Origin: Sipunculus nudus
Lineage: Eukaryota > Annelida > Sipuncula > Golfingiida > Sipunculidae
Assembly: GCA_026874595.1 (NCBI GenBank)
Contig: CM049311.1
Location: 32,445,176 to 32,509,175 of the forward strand
Reading direction: 5' to 3'
DNA length: 64,000 bases
Below are positions 48,918-59,930 of the stretch, in pieces; the first letter of the stretch is position 1, and each line of letters opens with the position of its first letter. Below the pieces are notes generated by a model. The model ran no database searches. It saw only the letters and a program-made list of their open reading frames with translations, and had not been told where the DNA came from. The position numbers and the translations under genes are program-made.

Positions 48918-49819
48918 GATGATAAAAAAAGTCCCAAACTTTAGGGGTTAATAATTTTATCAATATTGCATATAAAGGTGTGTATAAGTTGAATATGTTT
49001 CTAAAATTTCATTGGTTCGTGAATTAAACTCTCTGATTTATGATAAGAATAATTTGCATATTACTTTGCATAATAATAATTTGCATAATGAAACTAGTTA
49101 TATCCAGTCCTGGGTACTGCAGGTGACACCTGGCGGTCGGGGTCAAGTCTCATCCTGGGTCATACAGGTCACTTGGTACAGATGTGGTCTTACCGTTAAC
49201 AGTTTTTCATTAAGAGATTTAAGTCATTTGTGAATCTTTGTATCGATGTTTGATTAATTATCCCCCAGTTACTGGCAATTTTCCTCTGGGACTGTACCCG
49301 GATTGTCCTCTTAAGAAGAATTTTCTTTTTACTAGTGTAGTTCTTGTTCGCCGCAGTTCTTGCCGATCAACTGAAAAAAAAGTTTTGTTTGATAGTTTGA
49401 TTATACCCCATTCACCGAACGTAGATTCAACCCTTTCCATGAAAATCTCGTGTGATGCGTGCTCCTCTCCTTCCCTTTTCCACAAAAAACAATACTTGAT
49501 CAATTCCTAATCAGCAGAGCAAAAGTCATTCTGTACACAACAAGGTATCAAACTCAACTGAACAGAATATTATTTTGTTTTTGGCATGAAAAGGATGTAC
49601 CTAGTCATCCCGGAGTCACACCTACGTGTACCCAGTGTCTTGTACCATGATGACACGTGATGACCGCAGCTCTATACCCAGCACTGGATATAGCAAATTT
49701 CGCTATGCAAATTTATTCTTGTCACAAATAATGAATTTGAACACATGGATCAATGAAATTTTACAGACATAATAATATTCACCTTTATACATACCTAGAA
49801 TCAAAACCTTGCATAAAGT
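48917..49819. other. Intergenic, nothing recognised
   Basis: Overlapping ORFs on both strands near 49.24-49.51 kb have no recognisable product and no splice or promoter support. Confidence 0.45.
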
Positions 49820-49872
49820 ATTTATGAAAGTATTAAGACCTCAAGTTCGGGACGTTTTTACTCAATCACCCA

Positions 49873-49922
<50 letters not shown>

Positions 49923-49966
49923 GAAAGTATTAAGACCTCAAGTTCGGGACGTTTTTACTCAATCAC

Positions 49967-50018
<52 letters not shown>
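49820..50018. repeat. Tandem duplication of ~100 bp with (TA)n ends
   Basis: TTTATGAAAGTATTAAGACC then TCAAGTTCGGGACGTTTTTA, CTCAATCACCCA and a (TA)n tract occurs twice with identical unique parts (49820 and 49918). The identity points to a recent duplication or an assembly artefact at the microsatellite. Confidence 0.9.
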
Positions 50019-50021
<3 letters not shown>

Positions 50022-50148
50022 CATAATCTCGTTGCGAAAAAGATTGCCATCCTTTGTACGTAGAAAGGCTATTATATTATGATTATATCTAATAATATAT
50101 ATTTTAAATATAACTTATATATGTAGTTTATATCACATGTAATACATA

Positions 50149-50181
<33 letters not shown>

Positions 50182-50315
50182 CTATACATATATGTATACA
50201 TATATATACACACCTCTTTCTGTATGCGTATATATATCTCTGGTATTATTATGTTAATTTGATCAAGTGGAAGTTGAGAAAGAAGGGTCTTTTTAGCCTA
50301 AATATTAAAACCAAA

Positions 50316-50318
<3 letters not shown>
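50019..50318. other. AT-rich intergenic with short (TA)n
   Basis: Includes a (TA)n tract near 50154-50180; no gene. Confidence 0.6.

Positions 50319-50319
<1 letters not shown>

Positions 50320-50375
<56 letters not shown>
50320..50375. repeat. (GA)n microsatellite
   Basis: About 27 uninterrupted GA dinucleotides, ~1.1 kb upstream of the phosphatase-like gene. Confidence 0.95.
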
Positions 50376-50379
<4 letters not shown>

Positions 50380-50534
50380 TTAAACATAACACAGGATTTT
50401 GACCTTTGTTACGAGACCACACTTTGATGATCATTTCAGGTCAGTGCCCGGTTTGGTCCTCTGGCGTCACTTCCATTAAGCTTCCGCGCGTGTCCCGCCT
50501 CAGCATCAGCCGCTGGCCATAAATAACCCACCTG

Positions 50535-50548
50535 GTCTCCATGGTAAC
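50535..50548 (+). promoter_or_regulatory. RFX X-box-like motif
   Basis: GTCTCC-AT-GGTAAC fits the X-box consensus RYYNYY-N(1-3)-RRNRAC at all positions. It lies 943 bp before the ATG at 51491. Function is inferred from sequence only. Confidence 0.45.
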
Positions 50549-51176
50549 CAGTACCATATTTAGTGCGTGTGGGCAGCGAGTTCTAACCAGGATGGGTATT
50601 TAATATCCGGTGAACTGTATTCAGAATATACCTTACATATCAGGGAAAAAAGTCAGAACTGAAGCCCGGCCGCGTCGATACCTTGTTGACGCACACCTAA
50701 TGAACATAGTGTCTCTCCTGAGCGGCTGCTTAGGAGCTGTCAGCACGACAGTTTCATATTGGCGTTTTCAGGAGCGCAGTTTGATATAAACAGCAAAGGG
50801 AAAGTGGATCAGCATCAGTGGGATTGGAACAGATGAAAGTGGATCTGCCTAGCTCAGGTTTTCCCCCGTGCCGTTCAAAGGGAGACTTTGTTTGTCTGTG
50901 ATATTGATCCCTGCTACACGGTGACACGTCGTTATCAATGTTGGCGGCAACAGATTCCTAACCACGTATAAGATATCGACAAGACAGCCGGTAGTTGGAA
51001 CACACCCTAAAAGAACGGGGGGCTTGATATTCCGACGGTACGAATTCAGTGTTGTGTCCATGCTGTTAATTAAGCACGTGGACATTTTAAAGTGGACTGA
51101 TGATGCAAACGGTCAGCTGTCCGTGAGATGAGTACGGCAAAGAACCTGTCTCATTCAATTATCTTTAGTCTTACTC

Positions 51177-51184
51177 TGACGTCA
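51177..51184. promoter_or_regulatory. CRE palindrome TGACGTCA
   Basis: Perfect CREB/ATF palindrome 307 bp before the ATG. Some MAPK-phosphatase genes are CREB-responsive, which makes the position plausible. Several other copies occur in non-promoter sequence in this window, which lowers confidence. Confidence 0.45.
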
Positions 51185-51221
51185 CTAACTGAAATGCTAA
51201 TTATGGAAAGCGACGGTTGGC

Positions 51222-51413
51222 TTGTTAGGCTGTGATACCTGCGGTATGCGCAGTGGTGTGCGGCGCAGCAGTATAACTTTATACACCAGCGCCACGCAGG
51301 ACAATACGCCCGCTACAGAACACAGACAACCACCTCTGTACCTGGCGGGCGCAGTTATCGACCAGTTTGTCCTCATGCAGCGTTATAAGCGCTACATGTT
51401 ACAGCTGCTGTGA
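51222..51413 (+). other. Upstream ORF (63 codons)
   Basis: ATG at 51222 to TGA at 51413, ending 77 nt before the main ATG and out of frame with it. If transcribed in the 5' UTR it would be a candidate uORF. The peptide matches nothing recognised. Confidence 0.3.
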
Positions 51414-51490
51414 GTGCCAGTAGTCAGCATCCGTGCAGCATCGCAGCTACGGTTTAAGGAGGCGATTCCTGAGGACACTATATTTGTAGC

Positions 51491-52924
51491 ATGGCGTCTT
51501 TGACCGAGACTTCAGGTCATAGGAGCCCAGGTGAGACTAGTATCGGTGCCATGGGCGTGGATGAAGATGAATTTGACGTTAATAGGACTTTGCCCCCAGA
51601 AAGCATGAATTCAAGGTCTCAGTGGCGAAGCCGTTTGCGAGCCCAACCAACGGTTGATGGGTCTTACGCAGATGCATCCCAGGAGAAAAGGGGCGCTGGT
51701 GCTCGCCAACTTAGGAAAAGACTAACCCGGACTGACACGATTACCTTTGGGGGCCCAATAGAAAACTTTGAAGTGGATAAGTTCGTCGGTCATAAAGAGA
51801 AAAAGGGCCCCGAGAATGCAGCGATGGCAGGCCCCCCAATCAGGATCAACCATGGCACCGCGGTAAAACCGCGCTCTCCTCGCAAGGGAACTTTAGGAGA
51901 ATTCGTGAAAAAGCAAATATTGAATATCCGAAAACTGCGATCGACCAAAGGTAACTGGAATATGTCTAGTTCTTCGTTTTCATCTTGTCCAAATCTTGCT
52001 AGTGACGCCATTATGACGTCACCGGCCGAGAGTAAAATGAGATTGAGTGTGTCGTCTGAAGCAGGGCTTCAGGCTTCATCTAGCAGCGGGTCTGGGTCAC
52101 CGATAACCGGAAGTCGTCTGCTGACTGTCCCAGATGTCTTTACGACATCTTACACGTATTCAACAAGCCCTGACACAGCGACTTCAGATGAGAGACAAGG
52201 GAGACAACACAGCGCTCCTGCTGTGTTATCCTGTGAAAGACAATTCGCGAGACAGAACCGAAAAGACCCTTTGAAGAAAAGTTTGTCAGATAATCCTACA
52301 TGTCGAAAAGGATCGGATTTTTCTCTGCCGCGGGCCGCTCCGTTAAGTGATTTCTCCCCGGAACCGGAAGCCGCGGAAATACTGGAGTATTTATATTTGG
52401 GCAATATCGAAGCCGCATACAACAAAAGACTTTTGTGTAAGCTTAAAATTTGCTCTATCATTGACATGAGCGGCCTTACGCCGGAAGAGGTCCCAGCGAG
52501 CAAAAAGTCGGATGTACCGTGTATGTGTGAAGAGTCTAATAAGCACTTCCGGGCCAAATTGTGTGTGACCCTGCTCGAATCCCGTACCGATGATACAGAG
52601 AGTGCTTTTGAACAAATAAATCGATTTATAGAAGGGGGTAGGCGTTCTGACCGACGTGTGCTATTGCATGATTATTGTGGGTGTAACGCCGCAGCGGCCG
52701 CTGTCATTCAGTACTTAATGCAGATTCGTAATATGACGTTACGTCACGCATTCAGCCTCGTTATGAAACAAAAGTCGGACATTGACTTGAGTCCGTTTTT
52801 TCAGCATACTTTGGAGCTACTTGAGCGCCGCCTGTCACCCCAAACGAAACCCTCAATGAAATTTCGACCGAGGCTCGCCAAAATGGACAGCTTAACACCA
52901 AAAGAAGCCTGGGCAGACTGCTAA
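51491..52924 (+). CDS. Dual-specificity-phosphatase-like pseudophosphatase, single exon
   Basis: A 477-residue intact ORF with strong Kozak context (AGCATGG) and, 250 bp after the stop, an AATAAA. Residues 1-290 are Ser/Arg-rich, probably disordered, with a 14-3-3-type RQHSAP (238-243). From about 296 a DSP-like fold is readable: EILEYLYLGN, ICSIIDMSG, then FEQINRFIE, LLHDYCGCNAAAAAVIQYLM and a helix with MTLRHAFSLVM. The C-terminus is basic. In active DSPs the loop is HCx5R. Here H393 is kept, Cys is D394 and Arg is A400, so cysteine-based catalysis is not expected and a scaffold or binding role is inferred. No frameshift or internal stop, so it looks conserved and not decaying. The lack of introns in a gene of this length could reflect retroposition. 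I cannot assign a named DUSP/STYX orthologue. Confidence 0.82.
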   Translation: MASLTETSGHRSPGETSIGAMGVDEDEFDVNRTLPPESMNSRSQWRSRLRAQPTVDGSYADASQEKRGAGARQLRKRLTRTDTITFGGPIENFEVDKFVGHKEKKGPENAAMAGPPIRINHGTAVKPRSPRKGTLGEFVKKQILNIRKLRSTKGNWNMSSSSFSSCPNLASDAIMTSPAESKMRLSVSSEAGLQASSSSGSGSPITGSRLLTVPDVFTTSYTYSTSPDTATSDERQGRQHSAPAVLSCERQFARQNRKDPLKKSLSDNPTCRKGSDFSLPRAAPLSDFSPEPEAAEILEYLYLGNIEAAYNKRLLCKLKICSIIDMSGLTPEEVPASKKSDVPCMCEESNKHFRAKLCVTLLESRTDDTESAFEQINRFIEGGRRSDRRVLLHDYCGCNAAAAAVIQYLMQIRNMTLRHAFSLVMKQKSDIDLSPFFQHTLELLERRLSPQTKPSMKFRPRLAKMDSLTPKEAWADC

Positions 52925-53200
52925 GTCACGTGGTGTCACGTGACTTGATTGCATCTACGTCAGATTAAGTGGAGTGACACCAGTAAGTGATAGAACAAAC
53001 TTTGACATAGACAGTTTCATGTGCTCAAAGCAGTTCATTCTTTTGTAACCATATCGTTTTTGAAAATTTGCTATTTCAAATACCTAATCTTTACGACAAT
53101 TGGAACTTTCTTTTTAATGAATGTGTTTGCCCTAGTCTCTTAACTTTTGAGTATTATTTGTGTGTACTCTCTGGAATAAAGCTATATATAAGACAAATAT
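52925..53200 (+). other. 3' UTR of the phosphatase-like gene
   Basis: TAA-proximal sequence followed by AATAAA at 53175-53180; cleavage expected about 10-30 nt later. No other feature. Confidence 0.55.
53175..53180 (+). terminator. Polyadenylation signal AATAAA
   Basis: Canonical hexamer 251 bp after the stop of the phosphatase-like CDS. Confidence 0.65.
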
Positions 53201-54935
53201 TAGTTGAGTATTGCACATTTTGATCTTATCTGTAGTTCTGCCTGGAGATACCTTCTTACAAAACCAAAACAGTTTGTTTCATTATATTTACTTGAAATAT
53301 TTCCGTAGTTAGAAGCTTCTGGTACTCTAAAGGGGCATATACTATTATCAGACGTGTACATTAGATAAAGACTATTTTTTGAAACTTTTTATCACATGGT
53401 GCACATCTTTTCCGTTTTGCTTATGTTCACCAGCTGATACCTGGGGGGGGGGGGGGGGTGCTAAAACGACCGCAAAACACATAAAAAAAAAACATCTGTC
53501 GGTAAATCAGACGAGTTTTGCAATTGACCGAAGATGGTATTGCTCCTCATGCCCCGCCGAACAACTAGTGACCATGCGAAGTCTACCACCTCCGGTCACA
53601 CGTTTTTTCCCTTTTTCCAATATTGACACGTGCACCGTGTTTATTAATATGGTGTATATAAACATGTTTGTACAACCCATCACAGGTACTTCATAAACAC
53701 TTTTACTAACAGGAGTTTCTTGCATTTCAGTTATATGTATCCAAAGTAAGTAAGAAACCCACAACCGCTACATATAAGGCAGGGGAATTCTATATTTAAC
53801 GTTAGAATTTTTAAGGGGCCTTTGATTTTCGTGAATCCCCTTATGTAAACAGTTTATGATTTAATGGATATACAGAATATGATCGTTTTGCCAAATGTTT
53901 ACAAAGTAAGGCTAATTGGTGTGACGTTTATAGTGTATGGGTCCATGCTGCACGCATCTGCCAGCGAAAGGACCGGCTTTGTTTGACTGCATGTATCTGC
54001 AGTTATAATATTAATGGGCACACTGTAGACATTTTTCAGGCTTTTAATGCATAATGCCACTAAGCTTACGTTAGCGATGAATTGTCACACGATATGGGCG
54101 AAGGCCTCCGCAACCGTGTGTATTCTATTAGCAACTTCGTTATGTGAATCCACACGAATCTGCAACCAACCAAAGAAACACTTACCCTTCAATAAATATA
54201 AAAAAAAATAATCTCAATTTTTTCCACAGACCAAGTTTTAGTCCCGTTTGGGACTGTGTTTAAATTACACAATAAAATTATACATTGGAAGCGGGATTAT
54301 TCGCGAGCAGGTTATTTTCGCGAATTTCTCGAGGTTCCTTTGTTCCTGCAAAATTCATAATTCTCGAAAAGTGCCAGCTTGATTTTAGTGAATCTCCTTG
54401 AAGTATGTACTTGCATAACTCGAATATCAGGTTAAATATGCAATATTTATAATTCTTAAATTTACTTATATGAAGGGTAGTGAACATCAAGACTGTCATT
54501 CAAAATATTTTGTCGCTACAAAACAAACTGCTTTTATTTATATTATGATTATTATTATGGTTATTATTATTATTCTTTTATGATGATGATGATGATTATT
54601 ATTATTGTTACTATTATATTATAATGACCCCACCACAGCCGGAACGGGAGTTAAATAATGGTGAAATTAAACAAATACAGTTGTGGATGGTGACAAGACA
54701 TTTCTTCTGCCAGGACACGTTTAAAGATGGTACACTGAAAATAACTGATACGAGCTGAACTGTACGAAGAATATTAATGAACGTGCGCTTATAAAAATGA
54801 GCGTTACATACGTATATATATATAACAAAAGTATAACAAATATATATGCATGTATATATGTATATTCATACATACATAATACTAGTTTTTATAATAACCT
54901 TATACGTTATAACAAACAGGAAAAATAAAATTACT
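53201..54935. other. Intergenic, no gene supported
   Basis: A 16-G run (53443-53458) and an ATT/ATG low-complexity patch (54540-54625). Nothing else recognised. Confidence 0.55.

Positions 54936-54937
<2 letters not shown>

Positions 54938-54975
<38 letters not shown>
54938..54975. repeat. (TA)n microsatellite
   Basis: Uninterrupted TA run of about 36 bp. Confidence 0.9.
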
Positions 54976-54978
<3 letters not shown>

Positions 54979-57934
54979 AGGATATAACAATATGTTAAAT
55001 GAAAATTGTATAATAATTAATTGTGTCGTATCATTGCCTAAATATTGCACTTGGCAGTTTTATTTTTTATGTATTTCTGCAAGAATCGTTCTCGTATAAT
55101 TCTTACAAAATTACGTGTATATGGAATTCTTATCGTTTGAAGACATAATTTTGAATACACTCTATGCGTCAATAAAGTATCCGGCAATTCATATAACGTA
55201 GTATTAACATAAATTTTATAGCATTTAAAGCTCATATAATGTGGTATAAACTTAAATCAGGAAGCATACACAAATATCTCAGGAAAAAAAAATTATGTGC
55301 GTTCAAAAATACATGTGTAAATCATTGGTGCTTCATTATCTTGCACAGTATGCATTATATCTTCATCAAATTTTAAATAGTTATTACAGAACGGGTAAGC
55401 TTTAGGAAAATGAAAATATTATAGAACTGAATAGATGTATGCTATGTGTTTGACCTCCGACAATCTAACAGATTCTGGAATTTTTGGTGCCAATGTCAAG
55501 GAAGCAGTATAAAGCAGGGTTCCCACACTTTCAGCAGATCAATTCATCATGAATTTTCTGTTTTTTTTAGACCGGTAATAAGAATCCATAACCCTTTACC
55601 CACAACTGTTACTGTTGTGTTACTGTTACTGTTACAAGGAGACAGGCATTAAAGATCATTCATAACAACTGTATGCATAATAATAGGGTGAAGAGTGCCT
55701 TGTTAAACAAATTAACAGAATTGTTATTTCTTCAGCTATGATTTATTTTGCGTTCTTTAATGTAAAACCCAACGGTGGTGTTAACTGTGTTCAATCACTT
55801 TGGCATTATTATTGGTCCAGAGTTGCAAGCTTTGTAGGAAGGTGCTTCTAAATTATCATCGAAATACGGATGGCAAGTCTCTGTCAGGTAGTGTCCTCAA
55901 ATGCCCCAGATCTGCGATCCACAAAGTGAAATGCAAAATGAAGGCGTGTGTGTGTGTGGGGGGGGGGGGGGGGGGGGGGAGGGGGGATCTTAGTTTTATC
56001 TGGTGAGGACATCAATTACTGCATTATTCTATATCTTTGATAATTAACTATGAAAAAAATGCATTTTACTGGTCAGAGAAAGATTTAGATATCCTTAAAA
56101 TTTTAGACATTCTCAGCTTTCATAAACTGCCCATGGCTTTTTGAATAAATTTTTGATGATGACTCTTTATGGACTACAATTTAAAGTTAAAAAAATCATG
56201 ACTTTTTCAGGAAGTTGGAATAAAAATGCGGTTGCGAATGTCATACGGGGTTACATTGCAATATCTGAGTATGGGATAACATTGAGACTTATATAGCAAT
56301 TGAAAGGAGCACTATTTCCAAATATTAATACAGAAAGCTAAATATAATTGTATCCAGTACAAGTTATTTTGTGTTAAAGCTAGAGATAAAATGAATGACA
56401 CTCTGAATAAACTATATTCTAATGGTGTCTGTTAATCATGCGACTAAAATAACACTTTGAGCTGGCGCCATAGGTTCACTATGAACATTTGTTTGTTCAT
56501 GTTTTACTGCACTTCAAGGCGAGTTTATATTAGTGATGAAAATAACCAATTTTGATTTGAAAGTCTGTGGATATCGGCTACATGCTGTGGTACATGCCTG
56601 TGGGTTCAGCCACTAGCTACTGCATAAAAGGCCTGACTATAATGATATATTATATAAAATGCTATCGATTCGCTGCCAATGACGTCACTGCACGGCTGTA
56701 CACACTGTCATGAAAGATTATACGCGTCAACTCCCCCGTTTTTATCATACATGTAACGCTGGTTAATAATTACATTAAAGACACATCATTTCCTTTTTAC
56801 AAAAGGGTGAGTTTAGTTTTTCTATTTGCGCGCCATAATTCATCTCTGGTCACACCTGTCCGACGAAATATAAAATGCTGTTAGTCCAATATGAGGCTAG
56901 AATGAATAAACCCGATTTTTTTGTTGAAGGTAACTGCGTCCATGTTTTAACCGCGTCCAACTTTTTTTTTATCTTAGTGAATGCAATAATATCCTTGCCA
57001 GCATTCACTTCGCTTCTGCCTTTAAATCAATTCGGCTAAGGTTTTGTTTTGACTTTGCCGAACTGGGTTCAAAAGGCCGAAGCGTAGTGAATGCCTTGCG
57101 AGTTGTGACGGTATGGCGTCTTCCTGTCACACTTACATGCAGCAACTATCTCAGGTGTCACCCTGGGCCAGCCAACACTGGTTTATACACTACGCATGAC
57201 ACCGGTTCCTTCACGAGAGACTAGCCGTGCTGTTGACAAACTCTGACATCTCCAGTCCCAAGCGGCATGACCACCTACGTTCCCATTTTTTATTGTTAAA
57301 CCCCGATACCAGGAGCCAAAACTATAAAATAACCGCTACTAGAAAAAAGACCCTTTGGATGAAAGTCCGGCATTGGTCGACACCTGCCATTGTCAGATTT
57401 GTACCCACAACACCCGGGCACTGGAAGTGTTGTAAATCAGATACTTGACATAAAATTTATTTAATTGCTTTACATAAACGCATGAGCGTGTTATATGTCA
57501 GAATGCAAATGCCCAACCAACATCACATACAAATGAGCTTAAATGTATATGAAAATATCACTGAACATGTCATTAAATTATATGCTGATATGAACCGAAG
57601 AGATTCTCCCCTGATTGTGTAATAGTTATTCTGTTTTAAAAATTGGTTCTTGTACTTTTTCACGGAAAGAACAGAACGCTATATTTTTTGAGAACTGAAT
57701 ACAATCAGTGATGTAACCGAAATCGGATGATTCAAGTCCAAGACCGTTACCAAAGGACCCGAGACCAACACCAAATCAGAGAGCCACTGCGGCCGTCTGA
57801 CATGTGAGAGTCTATCAGTGTATTACTCTGGTACGAAGAGAACAGCACTGAAATAGGATACAACTACATGCGTCATTTTTGACAACGCCTCACGGCCTAC
57901 AGGTACGAGGTCACTTAAAATAAACCGGACCAAT
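54976..57934. other. Intergenic, no gene supported
   Basis: Contains a (TG)n-G22 tract (55945-55979) and a perfect CRE (56680-56687). The ORF at 57227-57448 is unrecognised. Confidence 0.5.
55945..55986 (+). repeat. (TG)n followed by poly-G (22 G, A, 6 G)
   Basis: GTGTGTGTGTGTG leads into 22 G (55958-55979), then A and six G. Low complexity, G-quadruplex-prone. Confidence 0.9.
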
Positions 57935-58345
57935 CCAGACCAATCGTTTGATATTTTTGTGTTCTTTCTAGCAACACCTATCATGTGCTAGAAAATTTAA
58001 AATCCCATTTTAACCCAGTTTTGATGGTAAATCCCCCTGAATGATTGTTCGTTGAATTTCTAACAGCATGCATACAAGCATGGCTCACACACTGGATTTA
58101 GCCAACTGGTATGCAGCACTGAAAATGACTTGGTACCATAAAAATGGATTTTCACTTTGGCTTGTGAGTTCACATTTTCCTTTTCTGTTAATTCATCACA
58201 TTTAGCCTTTTTACGACTACCTGCTATTAACAACAATATCGATTTAATAGGATGGCTGAATGTTGCGGTGCGTTTCCCCGTATTACTTGTATCACGCCTC
58301 GAGTAGGCTTACCAGTCCAATATAAATGCCAAATGAATCGTACAC
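57935..58345. repeat. Dispersed repeat family R, copy 2
   Basis: CCAGACCAATCGT, TTCTTTCTAGCAACACC, CCATTTTAACCCAG, TGTTCGTTGAATTTCTAA and CCAATATAAATGCCAA occur in the same order as in 47826-48030. A ~200-bp segment is present here and absent there. Confidence 0.5.
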
Positions 58346-59930
58346 TTACCACAAATGATGAGTTTACCCTTCGTTAGTAAATTGATGTTATATTGTTATC
58401 AAAGTAGGAGATTATTTCGCAGAGGAGAGAAAATAACTGTTTAACAGTTCAATATAGTGGCACATTTTCTTGCCTTTATTTATAATCAGGTAAACGGTCT
58501 CAATCTTTCGACTGACATAGCAATATCCAATATACATTACTGCAATGACTGTTAAAATATATCCTGTGAATAAACTTCTCTTTGGGCAACTTTTTCCCCA
58601 CAAAATATTGGAAATCTAATATAAATTAATAATTTAGGTAACTGTTAAATTTCGACAATACCTCAATTGTAGTAATGTAGAAGTTGAAATTCTTTCGTGA
58701 ACCAAAACTGAAAATCTATTTTGTTATCATTGATATTATATTAATATAATTACGTTGCTCATACTTTGCATTGATTTATAACAGTGTGTAACAGCAAAAG
58801 CTTTAAGCAGTCTCCAGTTTTGGACATGGTGAGTGATATGAATCCTGTTATTATGTCTTTGATTTGACCAAGATAAAAAAAACATTGTCTGCAATGACGA
58901 AATACTACATGCCAATTTCTGCTAATACTTCCACCTCAGAAAATAAAATCGACAAAGACATTCACTGTATTTAAATAGATACCTATGAATATTAATGTGA
59001 CCTTTTGACCGGTGGTAAAACTAAACACAGGTATGGATCTGCATGACGCAGGTTTCTGGCTGAGCCCGGGAAAGACAGTCCCGCAGTATCGATCCCGTCG
59101 TGCAGTGATTCATCAATAATTACCAAACGTAATTCTAGTACAACATGTGGCATTTTATCCGGGCTCGCTATCTGTTTACACCCTTTGTGAAGAGGTATCA
59201 ATTTTTATATCATCCTTGACAACCGGAGGTAAAAAGAACTTAAACTGACAGCTGCAAAGCACAAACCAGTCGTGTTTCACAGGCTTCCTCGTAAAACGTG
59301 CTACTTTGCAAATTTCCCATTTGTTTAACGATTGAATTGAACTCAGATGTAGGAAATAAAGAACGAAACAAAAAGAAGGAAATGCATTTATTTAAACCTC
59401 TACTCAAAGGATTGATATGCACCAAGTTTTTGCATGATGGAATGGCTATGGTTATTCTATCTCATATATGGTTATATTATCGTTGTAAATTGAAATATCG
59501 ACTTCCTAATTTTCTGCACCGTCAACGTCAGTAATATCACTTGACTGGTGCAATTAATGTTCTTAATATAAGTGTCCTTAATCAATACTTGTTTCCGTCC
59601 TTTCCTGATGACATTACTGCTGCACTTGTCATCTTAATATTTACCATATTTTAATAACAGACAGGTATGCACATGTTCAAAATAATAAACCCTCCACCTT
59701 TCTAATTAGCTCTTTTAAAATAGGTCACATAATTAGGAATTTTTAAAAGAATAGAGTATAGGGGAAAAAGACTCTTATGAGATAGGCGTTAGGGACACTT
59801 TAATCAGAAGAAAGAAGGAAAAATAACCGAGAAAATAAAGACACGGGTAACGGGTAAATAACAGAAAACTGGTTAAACGATTTACATAGTTTAATAACAA
59901 AAAAGTAAGGACAGACCACAAATACAGTTA
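58346..59930. other. Intergenic, no gene supported
   Basis: No coding, RNA or clear repeat feature was found. Confidence 0.5.

Larger units (their letters stand above)
50376..51490 (+). promoter_or_regulatory. 5' flank / promoter and 5' UTR region of the phosphatase-like gene
   Basis: Richer in GC than neighbouring DNA and largely repeat-free. It holds an X-box-like site (50535-50548), a perfect CRE (51177-51184) and an upstream ORF (51222-51413). A CCATATTTAG sequence near 50553 is one base off an SRF CArG box. The transcription start is not identifiable by eye. Confidence 0.5.

Noticed and set aside
50553-50562. SRF CArG box upstream of the phosphatase-like gene
   Set aside because: CCATATTTAG is one base from the CC(A/T)6GG consensus; too weak to annotate.
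52150-52557. Minus-strand ORF opposite the phosphatase-like gene
   Set aside because: Shadow of the strongly supported + strand CDS.
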